Shown: in pieces, positions 13,153 to 32,555 of the stretch
Position numbering within the stretch: position 1 is the stretch's first letter
Layout: every line of letters begins with the position of its first letter
Assembly (NCBI RefSeq): GCF_035083965.1
Contig: NC_089727.1
Span: 12,901,501-12,965,500 of the forward strand
Direction of reading: 5' to 3'
Length of the DNA stretch: 64,000 nucleotides
Origin: Branchiostoma lanceolatum
Lineage: Eukaryota > Chordata > Leptocardii > Amphioxiformes > Branchiostomatidae
Position numbers and translations under genes: made by a program
The notes under the pieces: model-generated
The model's input: only the letters and a program-made list of their open reading frames with translations
The model's database searches: none
What the model was told of the DNA's origin: nothing

Positions 13153-13306
13153 CTTCTTGGGAGAAAAATCCCTGAAGAAAAATCCCTCTGTTCCTCCTCT
13201 CTGCAAAAATGGCGCCTCCAAGTCAAAATGTCGTCTGCAAGTGACGTCACTTCGAACTGCACTCCGGGAGATATTTCCCGGCATACCGTGCGCAGATGTT
13301 TCCATC
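13153..13306. promoter_or_regulatory. Divergent SYCP1/CHIC promoter with palindromic CRE
   Basis: About 150 bp separates the presumed SYCP1 first exon (minus) from the CHIC start codon (plus). The stretch is CpG-richer than its flanks and has no TATA box. It carries a perfect CRE, TGACGTCA, at 13242-13249, a GTGCGCAG word near 13288 resembling half an NRF-1 site, and AAAATGGCGCC and ATCATGGCGGAC words resembling YY1 sites. Full CREs commonly drive germ-cell genes, which suits SYCP1. Use of these sites is inference. Confidence 0.6.
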
Positions 13307-21130
<7,824 letters not shown>

Positions 21131-24100
21131 CCCTGAAGTGTGGCTGTACCAGTATACCTGTAGCACCATGGACTCCCCCTCCTGCAACCCTGCACTCATA
21201 ACATGGGAAACAGACTGAAGACTAAGTTATTAAAGCCCTGTTACAGAGTGATAAAATCATAAAGATTAGGCATTCAGGTAGATGATACTTAGTTTGGCCC
21301 ACTTTCCACAAGCTGAGTGACCGTTCAATTGGTTTTATAATTGGAATATGATGCACGGTGTAAAACTGTAATTCAAAAGACACAAAACCTTAAATTTATT
21401 CTTTGTCTGTGAAATTCTTTTTAGTGATTTAGTCGCTCAGTCGTTGCAGCCTCTAGTGAAAAGAGGGTGCTAAAGAACCAGTGCAACTGGGCAAATGGCA
21501 AATGTTCAGACAGACTTTTCGAAAATGCTTTTCAAAATCTCTGTCTCAGTGTCCATTTTTTTGTCCAATTGTAGCGATTCTATATCTAGTAACATCTACC
21601 TGGATACCTAATCTGTATCACTGTATTCAAATCCTTGTTTCCTGATTCAGCCAGTGTGGAAAACACTGAATGTCCTTGAATGTATGGCTCTGAGGCTGAA
21701 GCCACTTTTGAAGCCATTAAAGTTCTTTTTTTCTGGATTCAGAAATGACTAAGTAAAGACACATAATATTTTGTTATATTTGTAGTACTAAAGCAGCTAG
21801 AACCTTTCATTAGAATAAAACAAAATCATATCAGGAAATCCACTGCAGGGGAAAAATTGTGTGGTACATTGTATCTCTAGTTTCAGAGACTTCAGTATTT
21901 CTAGCATTGCTAGCTTCACTCTATAACATTTACACTGTTTTGATAAACCAGTAATCATTTCATAAGATTGAAAAGTTTCCTGTCATGTTCCAAGACATAT
22001 GTTGACATGATTCCAGTGGCAATGTTAAGTAATTGTTTTGTATCTTTCCGTTCTGTTCTGACATGTCTATGAATATGAGCAGCTCTACAAATACGAAAAA
22101 CACTTTTCAAAAGAAAAATGTACCTTGTTAGTATTACGTATAGTAAGAAGGTTAGCGGAAAGGACTTCCTTATTGTTAGAGATGCCTACAGTCATCCATT
22201 TCATTAATGTGTGTGTTGCAGTCTGCACATTACCATTTTCCATGTAGTAAACTTCTTCAGACGACTTGTCCCAAGACAAGTAGCACCAGCAATGTGAGTG
22301 TGTACACATAGTGATCTCTCTTGGTGCTACCATGTAGTTTAAACCAATGTGTGCATGTATGTATGTATGTATCTCAGGATGGCGGGTTGTCAGGAATTCA
22401 GCGGGAGATGAACTTTGTAAAGAGAAAAATGAGACCAACTGATTTGGTGAGTGGACCTAATGTGCATTAATGACTATAGTTAGTATCATGACCATGGTTG
22501 TGCTCATACATGTGTGTGATTCTTCAACCTGTGTCTTTCAGTACCAGCCAGAGAAAATGGTGGAAAGTACTTCGATGCAGTATGAATATACACCACCTTT
22601 TGCTCCTCAGATTTAAAGCATAATGCAAGTAGGGGTAGACTTATAATGCTATAATGTATTATCATTTTCTACAAAACTTGTTGCTTTTTTACACATTGTT
22701 TTTTGATATATATATTATTCCATTATGTTGTTATGACTCATGCAGATAGTTGAAATTGTTTTATTATTTAATATACATGTTTGAATGCAGTTAAGATGTT
22801 GATGCCTTCCCTATGGATGAATACAAATTATTAGATGATACAAATGTATAGAGTTAGAGATATGTTTATAAGATGTAGTATCCGAAGTTGCCTCGGCTGT
22901 AGCCAGTATAAGAGATGGTGGGTCTGTTGTCAGAAGGGTTGAACTACATTCTGGTTAATTGTGAAACACATGATTCAAATGCATTGGCACCGAGTATCTC
23001 ACAGATGTACCAATGTTGCATAATTCCTCCCTTCCCACATGTTTTTTTGGCAGTGCCTCAAAGGTGGAGCATTATATGTCTTATTGTTTTGGATTGTGAA
23101 GGTACTAAACATCTTGTCTTCACCAGACTACTTTGGTTGCTGAAAAGATAGAGGAAATTTGCAACGGGTGAATGATTTGTTAGAGAAGGATCGCTGGCAT
23201 TCGTTACTGGCTAAATACTCTCAAATTTTTCCTCCTACTGTAAATTGTGAAACTTTTGCGGTGGTTTTACTTTTTGCAGTTTTTGCTGTGGCCGCTTAAT
23301 GGTGAATTCATGGCACCACTAATTTGTCTCCCATATATGACTGTACTACAGAAATGTTTCAAATACAAACTTATAACACAACGAACATTTTCCCTCCTAC
23401 CGCACAATACAACCGCTGCAAAAGTAAATGAATTAACAGTATTTGGCCAATTTTGGCTATTTTTCTGACAACCAAAGAAGTGTAATGGAGACCAGTAAAA
23501 GTCCCAGAGATGTTGCCAGTTCAACATAGAGCTGCACTGATGTTTAAGTAACCATTTCTCCCAGTCAGGCACTTCTAAGTTATTTCAGGGGACGTAGTAC
23601 GTACATAGAAATCTTCCTGTAAGAGCATGCCTTATTTCCAGCTCTGTCCTCGGGATGAAGGGAAGGACTGTAAGTAGAGAAGATGTGGTATGATGGCAGA
23701 TAGGTTCTTAATAAAGACTATTGTTCGATCAACTACACAGATTTTGTCTGATGTCTTACTACATAAACAGGTTCAAACAGAGTTTAAGTACAGTCAAACT
23801 TTCCCAAGAAGAAAACTTGGGGACTGCTAAAATCTGGTCTATGTGGACAGGTGGTCACTATAGACAGGATTCTTAATGCTTGGGTAAATGGGGGAAATTA
23901 CCGGGACCACCAAAAACTGGTCTTTTTGTAGAGGCGGTCACTTGTGCAGGTTTGACCACTTTAAAAAAAAAATTTATTGCGCTATCAGAAAGAAAGCGAC
24001 AGTACTGTACGATAAACCATCATGCAATAAGTATGGGCTACAATTTCCAATGGAAAATTACAAATGAGTCTAAATTTCCCAGAAAGCCCCCATGACGTCA

Positions 24101-25123
24101 ATCAGTGTTAATGGGTAATATCAAGTCGGACCATTTGTTTGCTGAACACACATGGATATTTACAGGTGTCACCGACACTTACTGCGATAGGTGACCTCTG
24201 TACTTCAGTCCTCTGCAGGATTTATAGAAATCATTGAAAAATATGGTATGAATAAAGTTCATCGTGCTTATTTAGGTGGTTTAGGTCTTTTTACATCATT
24301 TACGATAAAGGGAAATTATATATAAGTTATGAAAAACTATGCAGAACCTGGCTGAACATTTTGATTTATGAATCCCTTTGTTATGAGGGGGGATTCCCCT
24401 GACGTTATCGTCAACAGTATACCTGAAACACCTCCTTTGTCGCCAGCGAGGTTCTCTCCAGGTACTGGTTCCTTTCCTTTGTTTATTATCTAGTGTGTCT
24501 CCAGGCTAGCTTTGATACTTTTCCTGATGTCGGTTTTAGTTGATATAGTTGGTAAGACTTTTAGAGTGGTCACAGGGAGTATTTCTGTGTCTAGAGTGAA
24601 GTAGACAGTCTACTTGGTCGACGTCTTGGTGTCGTAGAATTGTGAGCTTCGAAACTTTCCATAACGTAACGTTAACGGCTACAAGATTAACTTTCTCACC
24701 GAGATATGTAGGTAATGAAATTGTGAGTTACAAAAAGACAAAGTTCAGCTATCGACGATTCTGGTCAGCTGCTAATGGTTCCTATTATTCGAATTGGATA
24801 CATGTATGTGGCGTTCCCTACAAAGCAAACAGAATGTTTCAATGTCACATAACGTTATGTGTAGGCCGGTTAGGCAAATGTAGCATGGGTACACATTTAT
24901 TTTGGCGCATTTCATCCATGTTAGAAGGTGTAAAAGATACAAAACGGGGGATAGACTTACAAATATAAGAGCAAACCAGGTGACGCCACAAACCAGGTGA
25001 CGCCACAAACAAAAGTAAGAAAGTGAAACTACATATTTTACCCCTGCTTCACTCCTGACAAATCCCGCAAACCCGGTAATAATAAAGCTTGCTCCATATT
25101 TTGCAATAGGCATTCGTGAGAAA
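21131..25123. other. CHIC-caspase spacer, no gene seen
   Basis: The spacer covers the CHIC 3' region (an ATTAAA poly(A)-type signal at 21229-21234) and the caspase upstream region. It contains one M1 element (23236-23441). No open frame here resembles a protein I know. Confidence 0.5.
23236..23441. mobile_element. MITE-like element, family M1, intact copy
   Basis: Terminal inverted repeats TACTGTAAATT and AATTAACAGTA enclose about 206 bp. The left arm reads TTTTGCGGTGGTTTTAC and the right arm is its imperfect complement (ACAACCGCTGCAAAAGTAAA). It has no coding capacity. Confidence 0.7.
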
Positions 25124-26388
25124 ATGACGGAGGACACGAAAGAGCTGGTGGAACGATACATGGACGCCGATAGGAAATATGTACAACAAATGCAACGTAC
25201 TTTATGTCAACTGGAACAAAACCTGCGACAAGTGACAGCAGAGAGAGACCGTCTTGTCACAGCCAAGGACCTGGCAGACAAGAAGAGAATCCGTGCGACA
25301 AAGGAGAGGGATCGGGCTACCAAGGAAAGGGACCAAGCTATCGAGGAGAGGAACCAAACCAAAGTTGAGAATGAGCGGCTGAAGAAAGTTCTCTTCTCCA
25401 ACAAAACGGCACAAGTCTATGTGATGGGTCACTTTCCCAAGGGTGTTTGCATCATCATTAACAATATTAACTTCATGGGGCTGCCGCCAAGAGTTGAAGC
25501 AGAAGCGGATACAGGTAAGTTATACACATGTATGTGCAGAATCAGGCGCCACTGATTAACTGCTAACGTCATCAGCTTAAGTGTCATAAATGGTTTGTTA
25601 TTCAATTCCACAGAGGTAACTGCAGTATGGACAGCAAAAATAGGCTGCGTTTCAACACAGTTTAATTAGCCACCTACAATGTTGACAAGCAACATAGATG
25701 AGCTTTGATGCCAAGAAACAGTCTAGGGCTTACTTCTTTGGTAAAGTAACCGTTAGTTTAAGACTAAAATATCGCAATGTTCTGTTCAGGTCGTCTGGCC
25801 GATGTCTTCAGGGGTTTTGACTTCAAGGTGGTGACATTGCAGGATCTGGACCATTCCAAGATGGTGGACGTGATAATGAAACAGGGGAAAGGTGACCACT
25901 CGAACTACGACTGCTTCGTGTGCTGTATCATGTCGCACGGCACCACAGGGAAGGTTTTCTCCTCGAACGATGTTGGAATCGACATTCTCGAACTCATAAA
26001 ACCTCTCAATGCTAAACGCTGCGCTTCTCTAAAAGGAAAACCAAAGCTGTTCTTTATACAAGCATGTCAGGGCGAGAGGCATCAAAGCACAGAGCGTACA
26101 GATAGTCTGTTTGATGCCGCAGTCACCGGATCCACTTTCATCGCCAAAGAGGCTGACATTTTCTACGGCCTCGCCACTGTACCCGGGTATACAGCCATCA
26201 GGCATGACTACGGTGCGCCGTACGTGCACCATTTGGCGTGTACTTTTACAAAATACGGTAAAACTCACGACCTGCTGACGATGATGACGATGGTCAACGA
26301 AAACATGAACGCTAGTGAGCAGGGACGCTTGGTATCGTCCTTCCACTCGACTCTGAGAAAGAAGGTGTACCTTTGTGGGACTGTCTAA
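25124..26388 (+). CDS. Caspase-8-like cysteine protease with coiled-coil prodomain, two exons
   Basis: Caspases cleave after Asp in apoptosis and innate signalling. Exons 25124-25514 and 25790-26388 join at GATACAG/GTAAGT to TTCAG/GTCGTC, giving 329 residues. Residues 5 to about 95 form a charged coiled coil with repeated (A/T)KERD units and no death-effector or CARD fold I can see. The protease follows: P1-binding Arg123 in LPPR, catalytic His180 in MSHG, catalytic Cys223 in FIQACQGE, and the p10 start YGLATVPGY with Arg268 in the pocket. The short p20/p10 linker has Asp235 and Asp239 as candidate processing sites. HSNYDCFVCCIMSHG and LRKKV near the end resemble caspase-8 more than caspase-3/7. 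An AATAAA lies at 26679-26684. It is tail to tail with transporter gene A. The initiator class and partner are unknown. Confidence 0.9.
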
Positions 26389-26678
26389 ATTTACAGTTGA
26401 ACAGGCCACTGGGAAAACCATTTCACCTTACAAAGCAAAGTATGAAATTTGGTTTGGCTGACCGCATAGATACATCTTAGAGTTGAAACTAGGAAAAATT
26501 GAGGAAGAAGGCGTGCCCTTGTTGATACTGTTTGATACTACAGAGCGTCTAGCCAGAAAATAGTTCAGTCAAATTACAAAGTATGAAATTTGCCTAGGTC
26601 AAGCCCATGTACATACTTTTGAGTAGAATATGAATAATTCTTTCAGCCAACTCTATGAAAGAAAGTAACCTTTATGGC

Positions 26679-26684
26679 AATAAA
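26679..26684 (+). terminator. Poly(A) signal of the caspase gene
   Basis: AATAAA lies 290 bp past the caspase stop codon. It is the first canonical signal downstream on the plus strand that I noticed. Use is inferred. Confidence 0.5.
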
Positions 26685-26965
26685 TGAATATACTGAAATA
26701 GGTAACTAGCAAAACATGGCTTTAATATGCAGCAATGTGTGGCACTTGACAAGCATTTGATTTTGTGCTTTCTGTACAGCTCCATATGTTTGAGTGAAAA
26801 TTGAAGATTCAGTGCTGGCACAGATGCATACTACTAGTATAACATCATGTATATCCTTTGCCACTAGAGGGAGAAAGCGTCGGTGTTCTTTTCGTGTTTA
26901 GAATGTTTCTTTGCCTTTAGAATGGGTCTTAGCTATCTAAGTACAAACTGCATGTAGAATACGTT

Positions 26966-28016
26966 TCATCCTAACAGAGGTTTTTCTTCCCCACTTGATT
27001 GCCTGATGCTTGTTCTGGAAAGACAAAATAAGACACGTTAAAATACGACTCACAAATAGACTACACTGTCCATGGCACGGCATAAGATACAGTTCATTTA
27101 TATTTGTCTGTTATGACATACACGTGTAACAAAACTGTCGGTTGAAAGAATACTCTAAACCCAGCAACATGCTAGGCGCTAGGCGTAGTTGCTAGTTTTG
27201 AATGAATAACTGCAATATGCTGCAATAGTCTTGTAGTTGATCCTATCGAGACAAAAAATACCAAAGAATTTCTTACCTTTTTGATTTCTTGCAGGAATCG
27301 TAAACGTAGAATACAACCATAACTGTCGTCTGAAAAAGATGAAATGGAAAGAATGATTTCGTGCATTGGCACAACCCTTCAAGCCGTCAACCTTCAATCT
27401 TTTGTATAGATATTGATATGTGTGCGATGTTGATATAAGTTGCAAATCTTAAGAGTGGTGGTACCTCGTCTGTGTCTATGTTTAGCACATGGAGTATCAA
27501 ACAAAACATTTCACCGGAATTTGTGAGTTTTGTTATGGTCTGTTTATCGCTTATGATCTTGTCATGACACAAGTACTCCAAGTTCGCAACATTTACACAA
27601 TTGATTTTTAAAGGGCCACCAGAAAACATTGAGCAGTCGATCATGTAATGCAAAGACTTTATTTACAGAATGAACAAATAAAGATGGAGCTTACGTAAAA
27701 TAGAGCAAGTCCACCGAATGCTGTCGATGCCCAGGGTAGCCCAAACTGTTGTGCCAGGGCACTGCTCACTGTTGGTCCCACGAACTCACTGAGGAGTTTC
27801 AAACATCATTTTAAGAGAGTCCCGGACAGTGATCGTTTATGCTATACAGACTAATGTATTAAAAGCGGACACTGCAAAGTCATTTGTTACATTATACTTA
27901 ATACAGAATGATACACACGAAGAAATATCCTAGTACTGCTTAAATTTGTAAGAGGCACTTGAAGTATTTTCAATCCTGAATCATACCTACCCAACCGCGA
28001 AAAATGAGTAAACCAG
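26966..28016 (-). CDS. SLC18B1-like MFS transporter gene A, 3' part (cut off by insertion)
   Basis: This is the distal end of gene A, whose 5' part is at 45837-50488. Minus-strand exons: the right fragment of exon 12 (27991-28016, donor GG/GTAGGT), exon 13 (27695-27788), exon 14 (27277-27329) and the terminal exon 15 (26966-27014, stop TGA). Phases agree throughout. Exon 13 encodes EFVGPTVSSAL and FGLPWASTAFGG, the TM11-TM12 region of the major facilitator fold. Exon 14 finishes TM12 and turns basic (YDSCKKSK), and exon 15 ends SSGEEKPLLG, a cytosolic tail like the EE...LL end of human SLC18B1. Exons 13 and 14 have counterparts in gene B at 52904-52997 and 52640-52686. All exons here are open and have intact splice sites, so decay has not begun. 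Without the 5' part the fragment cannot encode a transporter. Confidence 0.9.
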
Positions 28017-28023
28017 CCCAGAG

Positions 28024-28839
28024 CACCCGTTACAAGTACCGTTTACAGTTGTAAGTGGTTAACGGTGACCACCGTTAGCCAGTTATAAGTGGACCAGGAG
28101 ACGTCTCCTGGCTCTTGAGATACAGCGTTAACGGTAAGGACAGGCCGGGAGAGATGGGTCACCGAGGCCATAGATAGTGGACTGTAGGAGAAGCCTCGCG
28201 ATATTTGGGAACGTGACCTCACGAGGGTACAGAACGGTGGCCGGGAGGCTACCGGGAAGTGGCCGGGATATTGTGTTTTCAGGCCCGCCGACCGTCCGGA
28301 TCGATCGCCGTAGGTCGTCCAGCAGCAAAACTCTGCCTGTTCCATGGTGAGGTGAGCAACTTTGGTTCATTTATACCGATTATTTTTATATTGAATAGGC
28401 ACAGATCCTCGTTAATTTGCAACTAGCTCGAGCTATGCCCGGCGCGTGTTAAAGGGGGAGGGGGGTGCACACATCACCGCGAGTAAAAATAGTATGGTTC
28501 TTTTTAGCCCACTGCTGTTGTTACTGGCCTCATTCATAATTTGGCCACGTTCATCCAGATCATACATGTATCAAAAACACAAAAGGTCGGTTTGTAATAT
28601 TCTAACTGGAGTACGTAAAGTAACACTAACAGACACAGAAGACTAGTCGAATCGACACAGTATCCAGGGTTCGCGGAAAAGGCTGGCCAGGCTACCCTAC
28701 CAGGCTTAGTATGTTACCCTTTCTGGGCCCCCAGGGGTATGCATAGGGGCTTGGCCTGTAATGGAATTTCCTAGAGGAAAAATGTGTCAATAAGCCAATT
28801 CACGGTTGCGACTACACATGCGCAATGTCAAAGGTGAAG
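28024..28839 (+). repeat. Left 816-bp terminal inverted repeat of the 17.8-kb element
   Basis: It matches the complement of 45021-45836 with identical length. Differences I saw include ACTCTGCC versus ACACTGCC, GATTATTTT versus GATCATTTT, GTCGAATCG versus GTCGAGTCG, and AAGCCAATT versus AAGCCCATT. Subterminal TTAACGGT words occur near 28058 and 28127, with an ACCGTTA complement near 28071, and a short palindrome CAGGAGACGTCTCCTG is at 28095-28110. Two open frames (100 codons read outward, 66 codons read inward) are shared by both arms but resemble nothing known. The inner boundary falls inside an older MITE (28789-28977). Confidence 0.93.
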
Positions 28840-29458
28840 TCCCATGAGACGTAAACAAAACCCGTCTGGACGTTGTTATGCAAATCTAGACAACGTTGAT
28901 AGGAGTACTGTTTACAAGCCAGGGGCCTTCACCTTTGACACTGCACATGCGTAGTCGCAACGGTGAATGGGCTTATTAATATTATATATTTATAATTGCA
29001 GAAAAATGGGATGAGAGAGCAATGAAAGAAAATAACAGCACAAACAACACTATGTATACATTGTGAAAACACAATCACACATGCTAACCCACAGAGAAAT
29101 GCACAAAGCCATTTGTTTTGAATTTGTTGTTTTGGTAAACAAAGGTCCTCCCCTTCAATCTTAATATTTGTTGACCGGTATATTCTATTGTATACTTGGA
29201 ATTTGTTTCAAACGGCTTTTCCTTCAGCACCACATCCCCCCCCCCCCCACCCCCCACCCACCCAACAGCAATATCATAGTTCATACGCTGATGCCTTCTG
29301 TCCAATTCACCCTCAGCTGGGATTGCTATATTTTATTGACCCAGTTTTTCCTTTTGAAAATTCTACTATGCGCAAAATCCCCATGCAGAGCCTTAAGGTC
29401 CAGAAAGGGTAGTCTGGCAGGGTAGCCTGGCCAGGCAGGCTAGCCTGCCTTTTTCCGC
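28673..29458. mobile_element. Inverted-repeat element with GCGGAAAAGGC ends
   Basis: The left arm GCGGAAAAGGCTGGCCAGG through a region like TTACCCTTTCTGGGCCC is inverted at 29375-29458, with CAGAAAGGGTAG, GGTAGCCTGGCCAGG and CCTTTTTCCGC. The arms are diverged, so it is older than the 816-bp repeats. Its left arm is included in the left 816-bp TIR and copied in the right one, while its right arm exists only here. Confidence 0.55.
28789..28977. mobile_element. 189-bp MITE straddling the inner end of the left TIR
   Basis: Inverted ends of about 50 bp run AATAAGCC(A)ATTCAC to the complement GTGAATGGGCTTATT, each followed by GCGACTACNCATGCGCAATGTCAAAGGTGAAG or its variant. The 816-bp TIR homology stops exactly after the left arm (28839). 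The right TIR carries only one arm (45021-45070). Confidence 0.65.
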
Positions 29459-29822
29459 AAATGTTGCAGTAGTATTTGGCAAGGAATCTGTCGGCAATTT
29501 CAAGTTACAGCCTACGTTAGGAAGGCCTCAATAGGAAATTGGAAGTAAAACTAAAAGCAACAACTATGGAAAATTCTGGATATCATTTATTCCATATCAG
29601 ATACGAAACAAGAAAGTTGTTCAGCCTTAGGGGAATGTTATGACACTTTTGACAGGTTTGTGATAAAATTCAATCAATCACCCATTGATGTATGTTGCTG
29701 AACTTGACAATGGTGATCATTAATGATTAAAAAGCTTCTCTTTTAAAAGGAAGGGGCAGCACTTTGATGATGTACATGTACTGTACATTCAAATGTGGAT
29801 GAATTTACTTTGAACAAGGAGG

Positions 29823-30051
29823 TTACTGTAATATTAATTCACTTTATATTCAATCAACTTCATGGTAGCAAAATATTTCAGGGTAAGGAAAATAGATATT
29901 TTCACTGAACTTTAACTTCACGGTGGTGACCGTGGCAAGTGTTTTACAGACAGGATGTGTGAAGGAATCATAAACGATTACACACGGTGATGATAAGTTC
30001 ACTGTACATAGAGAGATAACCGTTGAAATAGTGAACATAAAGTTACAGTAA
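29823..30051. mobile_element. MITE-like element with TTACTGTAA ends
   Basis: TTACTGTAATATTAATTCAC at the left is mirrored by GTGAACATAAAGTTACAGTAA at the right. The centre has CTTCACGGTGGTGACCGTGG. It resembles family M1 in plan but is diverged in sequence. It is non-coding. Confidence 0.55.
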
Positions 30052-30383
30052 AAGTAAAAGAAACCAATTACAGTATAGACTGCCTATAACCTTGCTTTGA
30101 ATGAAATGTATATGATATGTAGCTATTATAGTATCACATCAATGGGGCCTCCATGCATGGGGGCTGGGGGTACAGACAACACCTTATGCTTGTACTAAGT
30201 TGTAGATAAACTGTTGCCCTGTTCACATTCACCATAGTAAGAATGCTATAATGACGCAGCAAGCTATTGGCATACCCTGATCTTGGAATAGCTCATAAAT
30301 TGTATTCTTCCCTGTGACTATAGTAGACAGATCTCCATCTTTACTGCTACCTTGTCCCCCCAACGACCCAGAGGTCAAGGGAC

Positions 30384-30439
30384 TAGGTAGGTAGGTAGGT
30401 AGGTAGGTAGGTAGGTAGGTAGGTAGGTAGGTAGGTAGT
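30384..30439 (+). repeat. (TAGG)n microsatellite
   Basis: About 13 uninterrupted copies of the tetranucleotide. Confidence 0.95.
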
Positions 30440-30478
30440 AGGCTATACTAGTACTGCCTGTCAGCTATATACATTGTA

Positions 30479-30479
<1 letters not shown>

Positions 30480-30527
<48 letters not shown>
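30480..30527 (+). repeat. (CA)n microsatellite
   Basis: A dinucleotide run with one interruption (CAAACA), directly abutting the CAGGGCTCGAAA repeat at 30528. Confidence 0.95.
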
Positions 30528-30660
30528 CAGGGCTCGAAATACTTAGTGCTGGATGCACGTGCACTTTTGTGCTCCCCATATCGCTGTGCACTAATTTTAA
30601 ATGTGGGTGCACTCAAATAGTTTTATAGCATTCCATGTGTAACTGCACTACTCATGGTAC
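30528..30660 (+). repeat. GTGCA-rich CAGGGCTCGAAA repeat
   Basis: A relative of 4434-4525 and 40054-40170. It begins CAGGGCTCGAAATAC and runs into TGCACGTGCACTTTTGTGC. Confidence 0.5.
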
Positions 30661-31179
30661 ACTTGTACTAACTAACTAAGTACTAACTTACATATGTACA
30701 TGATCAGTTTACATGAATTACATGATAGAGCTTCTGACTGCATTCTTGAATTCTTTCCAATTTTGAAAATATTGGACCCATTCGTGTCCCTGGGGGCCTG
30801 CCCTGATGTTTTACTCATGATGCTCAAGATTTTGGAGGTTCATTCGAAGTGCACTGCGACAGCATAATTTGGGGATCATTTCTGATCATGGGAAGTTTAT
30901 GTGCAGAGTCTCCTTCATTTATTAGTCTGTTTGCTATTCTAGTACATTTATTTAACAATGTATCTGTACATGTACATGTATTCACGCCTGTTGTCATAGT
31001 CCAGTACCTTGCAATTCGATTTATGTATCTACTGCTATCTAGTTGTAACTTACAAGTTACATTTGTTCTGTCTTGCAGCTTCATTGGAAAGAGATATCCC
31101 AAGAGGCCTGGGAAGTACATCAACGGACAACTGCTGCAACTAGACGTCACATGTAGAATCACAGGCAGATCAGAAATAG

Positions 31180-31310
31180 TACTGTAAATGGACTTAAGTT
31201 TGCGGTGATTTAATTTTGTGGTAGGTTGAAAATGGAGTGTTAGCGGGGGTTTTGATTTCGCGATGGCGCTACTCAGTATACTTGTATGTAGTCGCATATA
31301 GATACTGTAA
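31180..31310. mobile_element. Degraded M1-type MITE
   Basis: TACTGTAAATGGACTTAAG plus GCGGTGATTTAATTTTG opens the element, and ATACTGTAAAG near 31310 may be the partner end. A separate M1 half (AAACCACCGCTAATATTTC) lies near 31697. Diverged copies. Confidence 0.4.
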
Positions 31311-32555
31311 AGTAACAAAAACACTAGTATTGGCGCCTTTACAGACAGCCAGTCGGAAACCATAACAAGACAAGGATGCTACAGATGGACAGACCAGTTG
31401 CTTTTGGCAGTGCTTGTGTGATCATTGTTAAAAAGTGACTTTTTTCCACACAAAAAAGCTGTCAAGGAATAGTACTGTAAATTAAGCCTTTAACTTGGCT
31501 TGATATTCTTAATAAATCTGTATTCAATGTTCGAAGATCGGGTCTGTGTTCTATTTGTGCCTTGTTAACAGGTGCCTCAAAAACATCTGTACAATGTATA
31601 ATACTAGTAACATACATGTACCACTAAGACAAGGGGTAGGTCAGCAGAAGACAAAAACGGTCGCAGTGAAGCAGCCACTGCAAAAACCACAAGCATAAAA
31701 CCACCGCTAATATTTCTGCATACAGTACACTTCACTGGATTTTTGTCCAGTGCCCCTGTGTGAATATCCATTGTCTTCAGAGTAGCTGCTCTATAACAGT
31801 GGTCGTATGCAAAATGCTACAGGCTAAAAACAATCCCCACAGCTAGGCTGGGAGGTGAAGTGGATTGTAGGCCCCTATGAAGACAATTGTACCAACAGTT
31901 ACGGAACTACATGTACCACTAGTTAACATTATAATTATTATGTTGTAAGATGATATTTGCGGCTGAAAGGCTGGTCAACTTGAAATGTTGACCTTGTTCT
32001 CAGAAGGGCAATTAGCTACAGCCTGTAATTCCAACTGCAGCAATTGTAGTATGTACAGTTTATATATTTGATAACTTACAGGCAGTACCTATTGTCGGCT
32101 ATAACTACTGCCCCCCTCCCCCATCGAATTCAAGCTTTACAGTTAGTTACAGTAAAGTTACAGTCCTCCCACGCCTCTTGGAGCCTATGGTGCGCCCATC
32201 TCCGATTCGCAGTCCTTGGGCCACACAACTTTGTGCAAGTCTCTGCAGCGGGGACTAGTCCGCTGGTAGTGATGTTGTGCGTTTAACTTCCATACCCATT
32301 TGCTGAGTGCTAAGCTGAAAAAGCAGTATGTACGGCCGGTGATTGTACTCAACACCTACTGTGTGCAAGGTGAACACTCTACCATTAGGTCATCGCACCA
32401 CTTTATACAGTAGTGGAGTATATATTCTACAGAAACTGGTGGGCAGCATACCCAATATGGGGGCAATATCATATCCAGCTGGCCAGAATCTACAGCCAGC
32501 CCCTGTAGAGATACTCTATAGAAAAGACAGTAACCATATTTGTAGGAGTAGATGT

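Noticed and set aside
26029-26421. 130-codon minus-strand frame
   Set aside because: Antisense of caspase exon 2.
28043-28646. Open frames of 100 and 66 codons in the arms, identical in both copies
   Set aside because: Shared only because the arms are copies; they resemble no known protein. Kept as sequence of the arm, not as genes.
30824-31363. 179-codon minus-strand open frame, the longest in the large element
   Set aside because: No family resemblance, biased composition, and it overlaps an M1 fragment and a better plus-strand acceptor.
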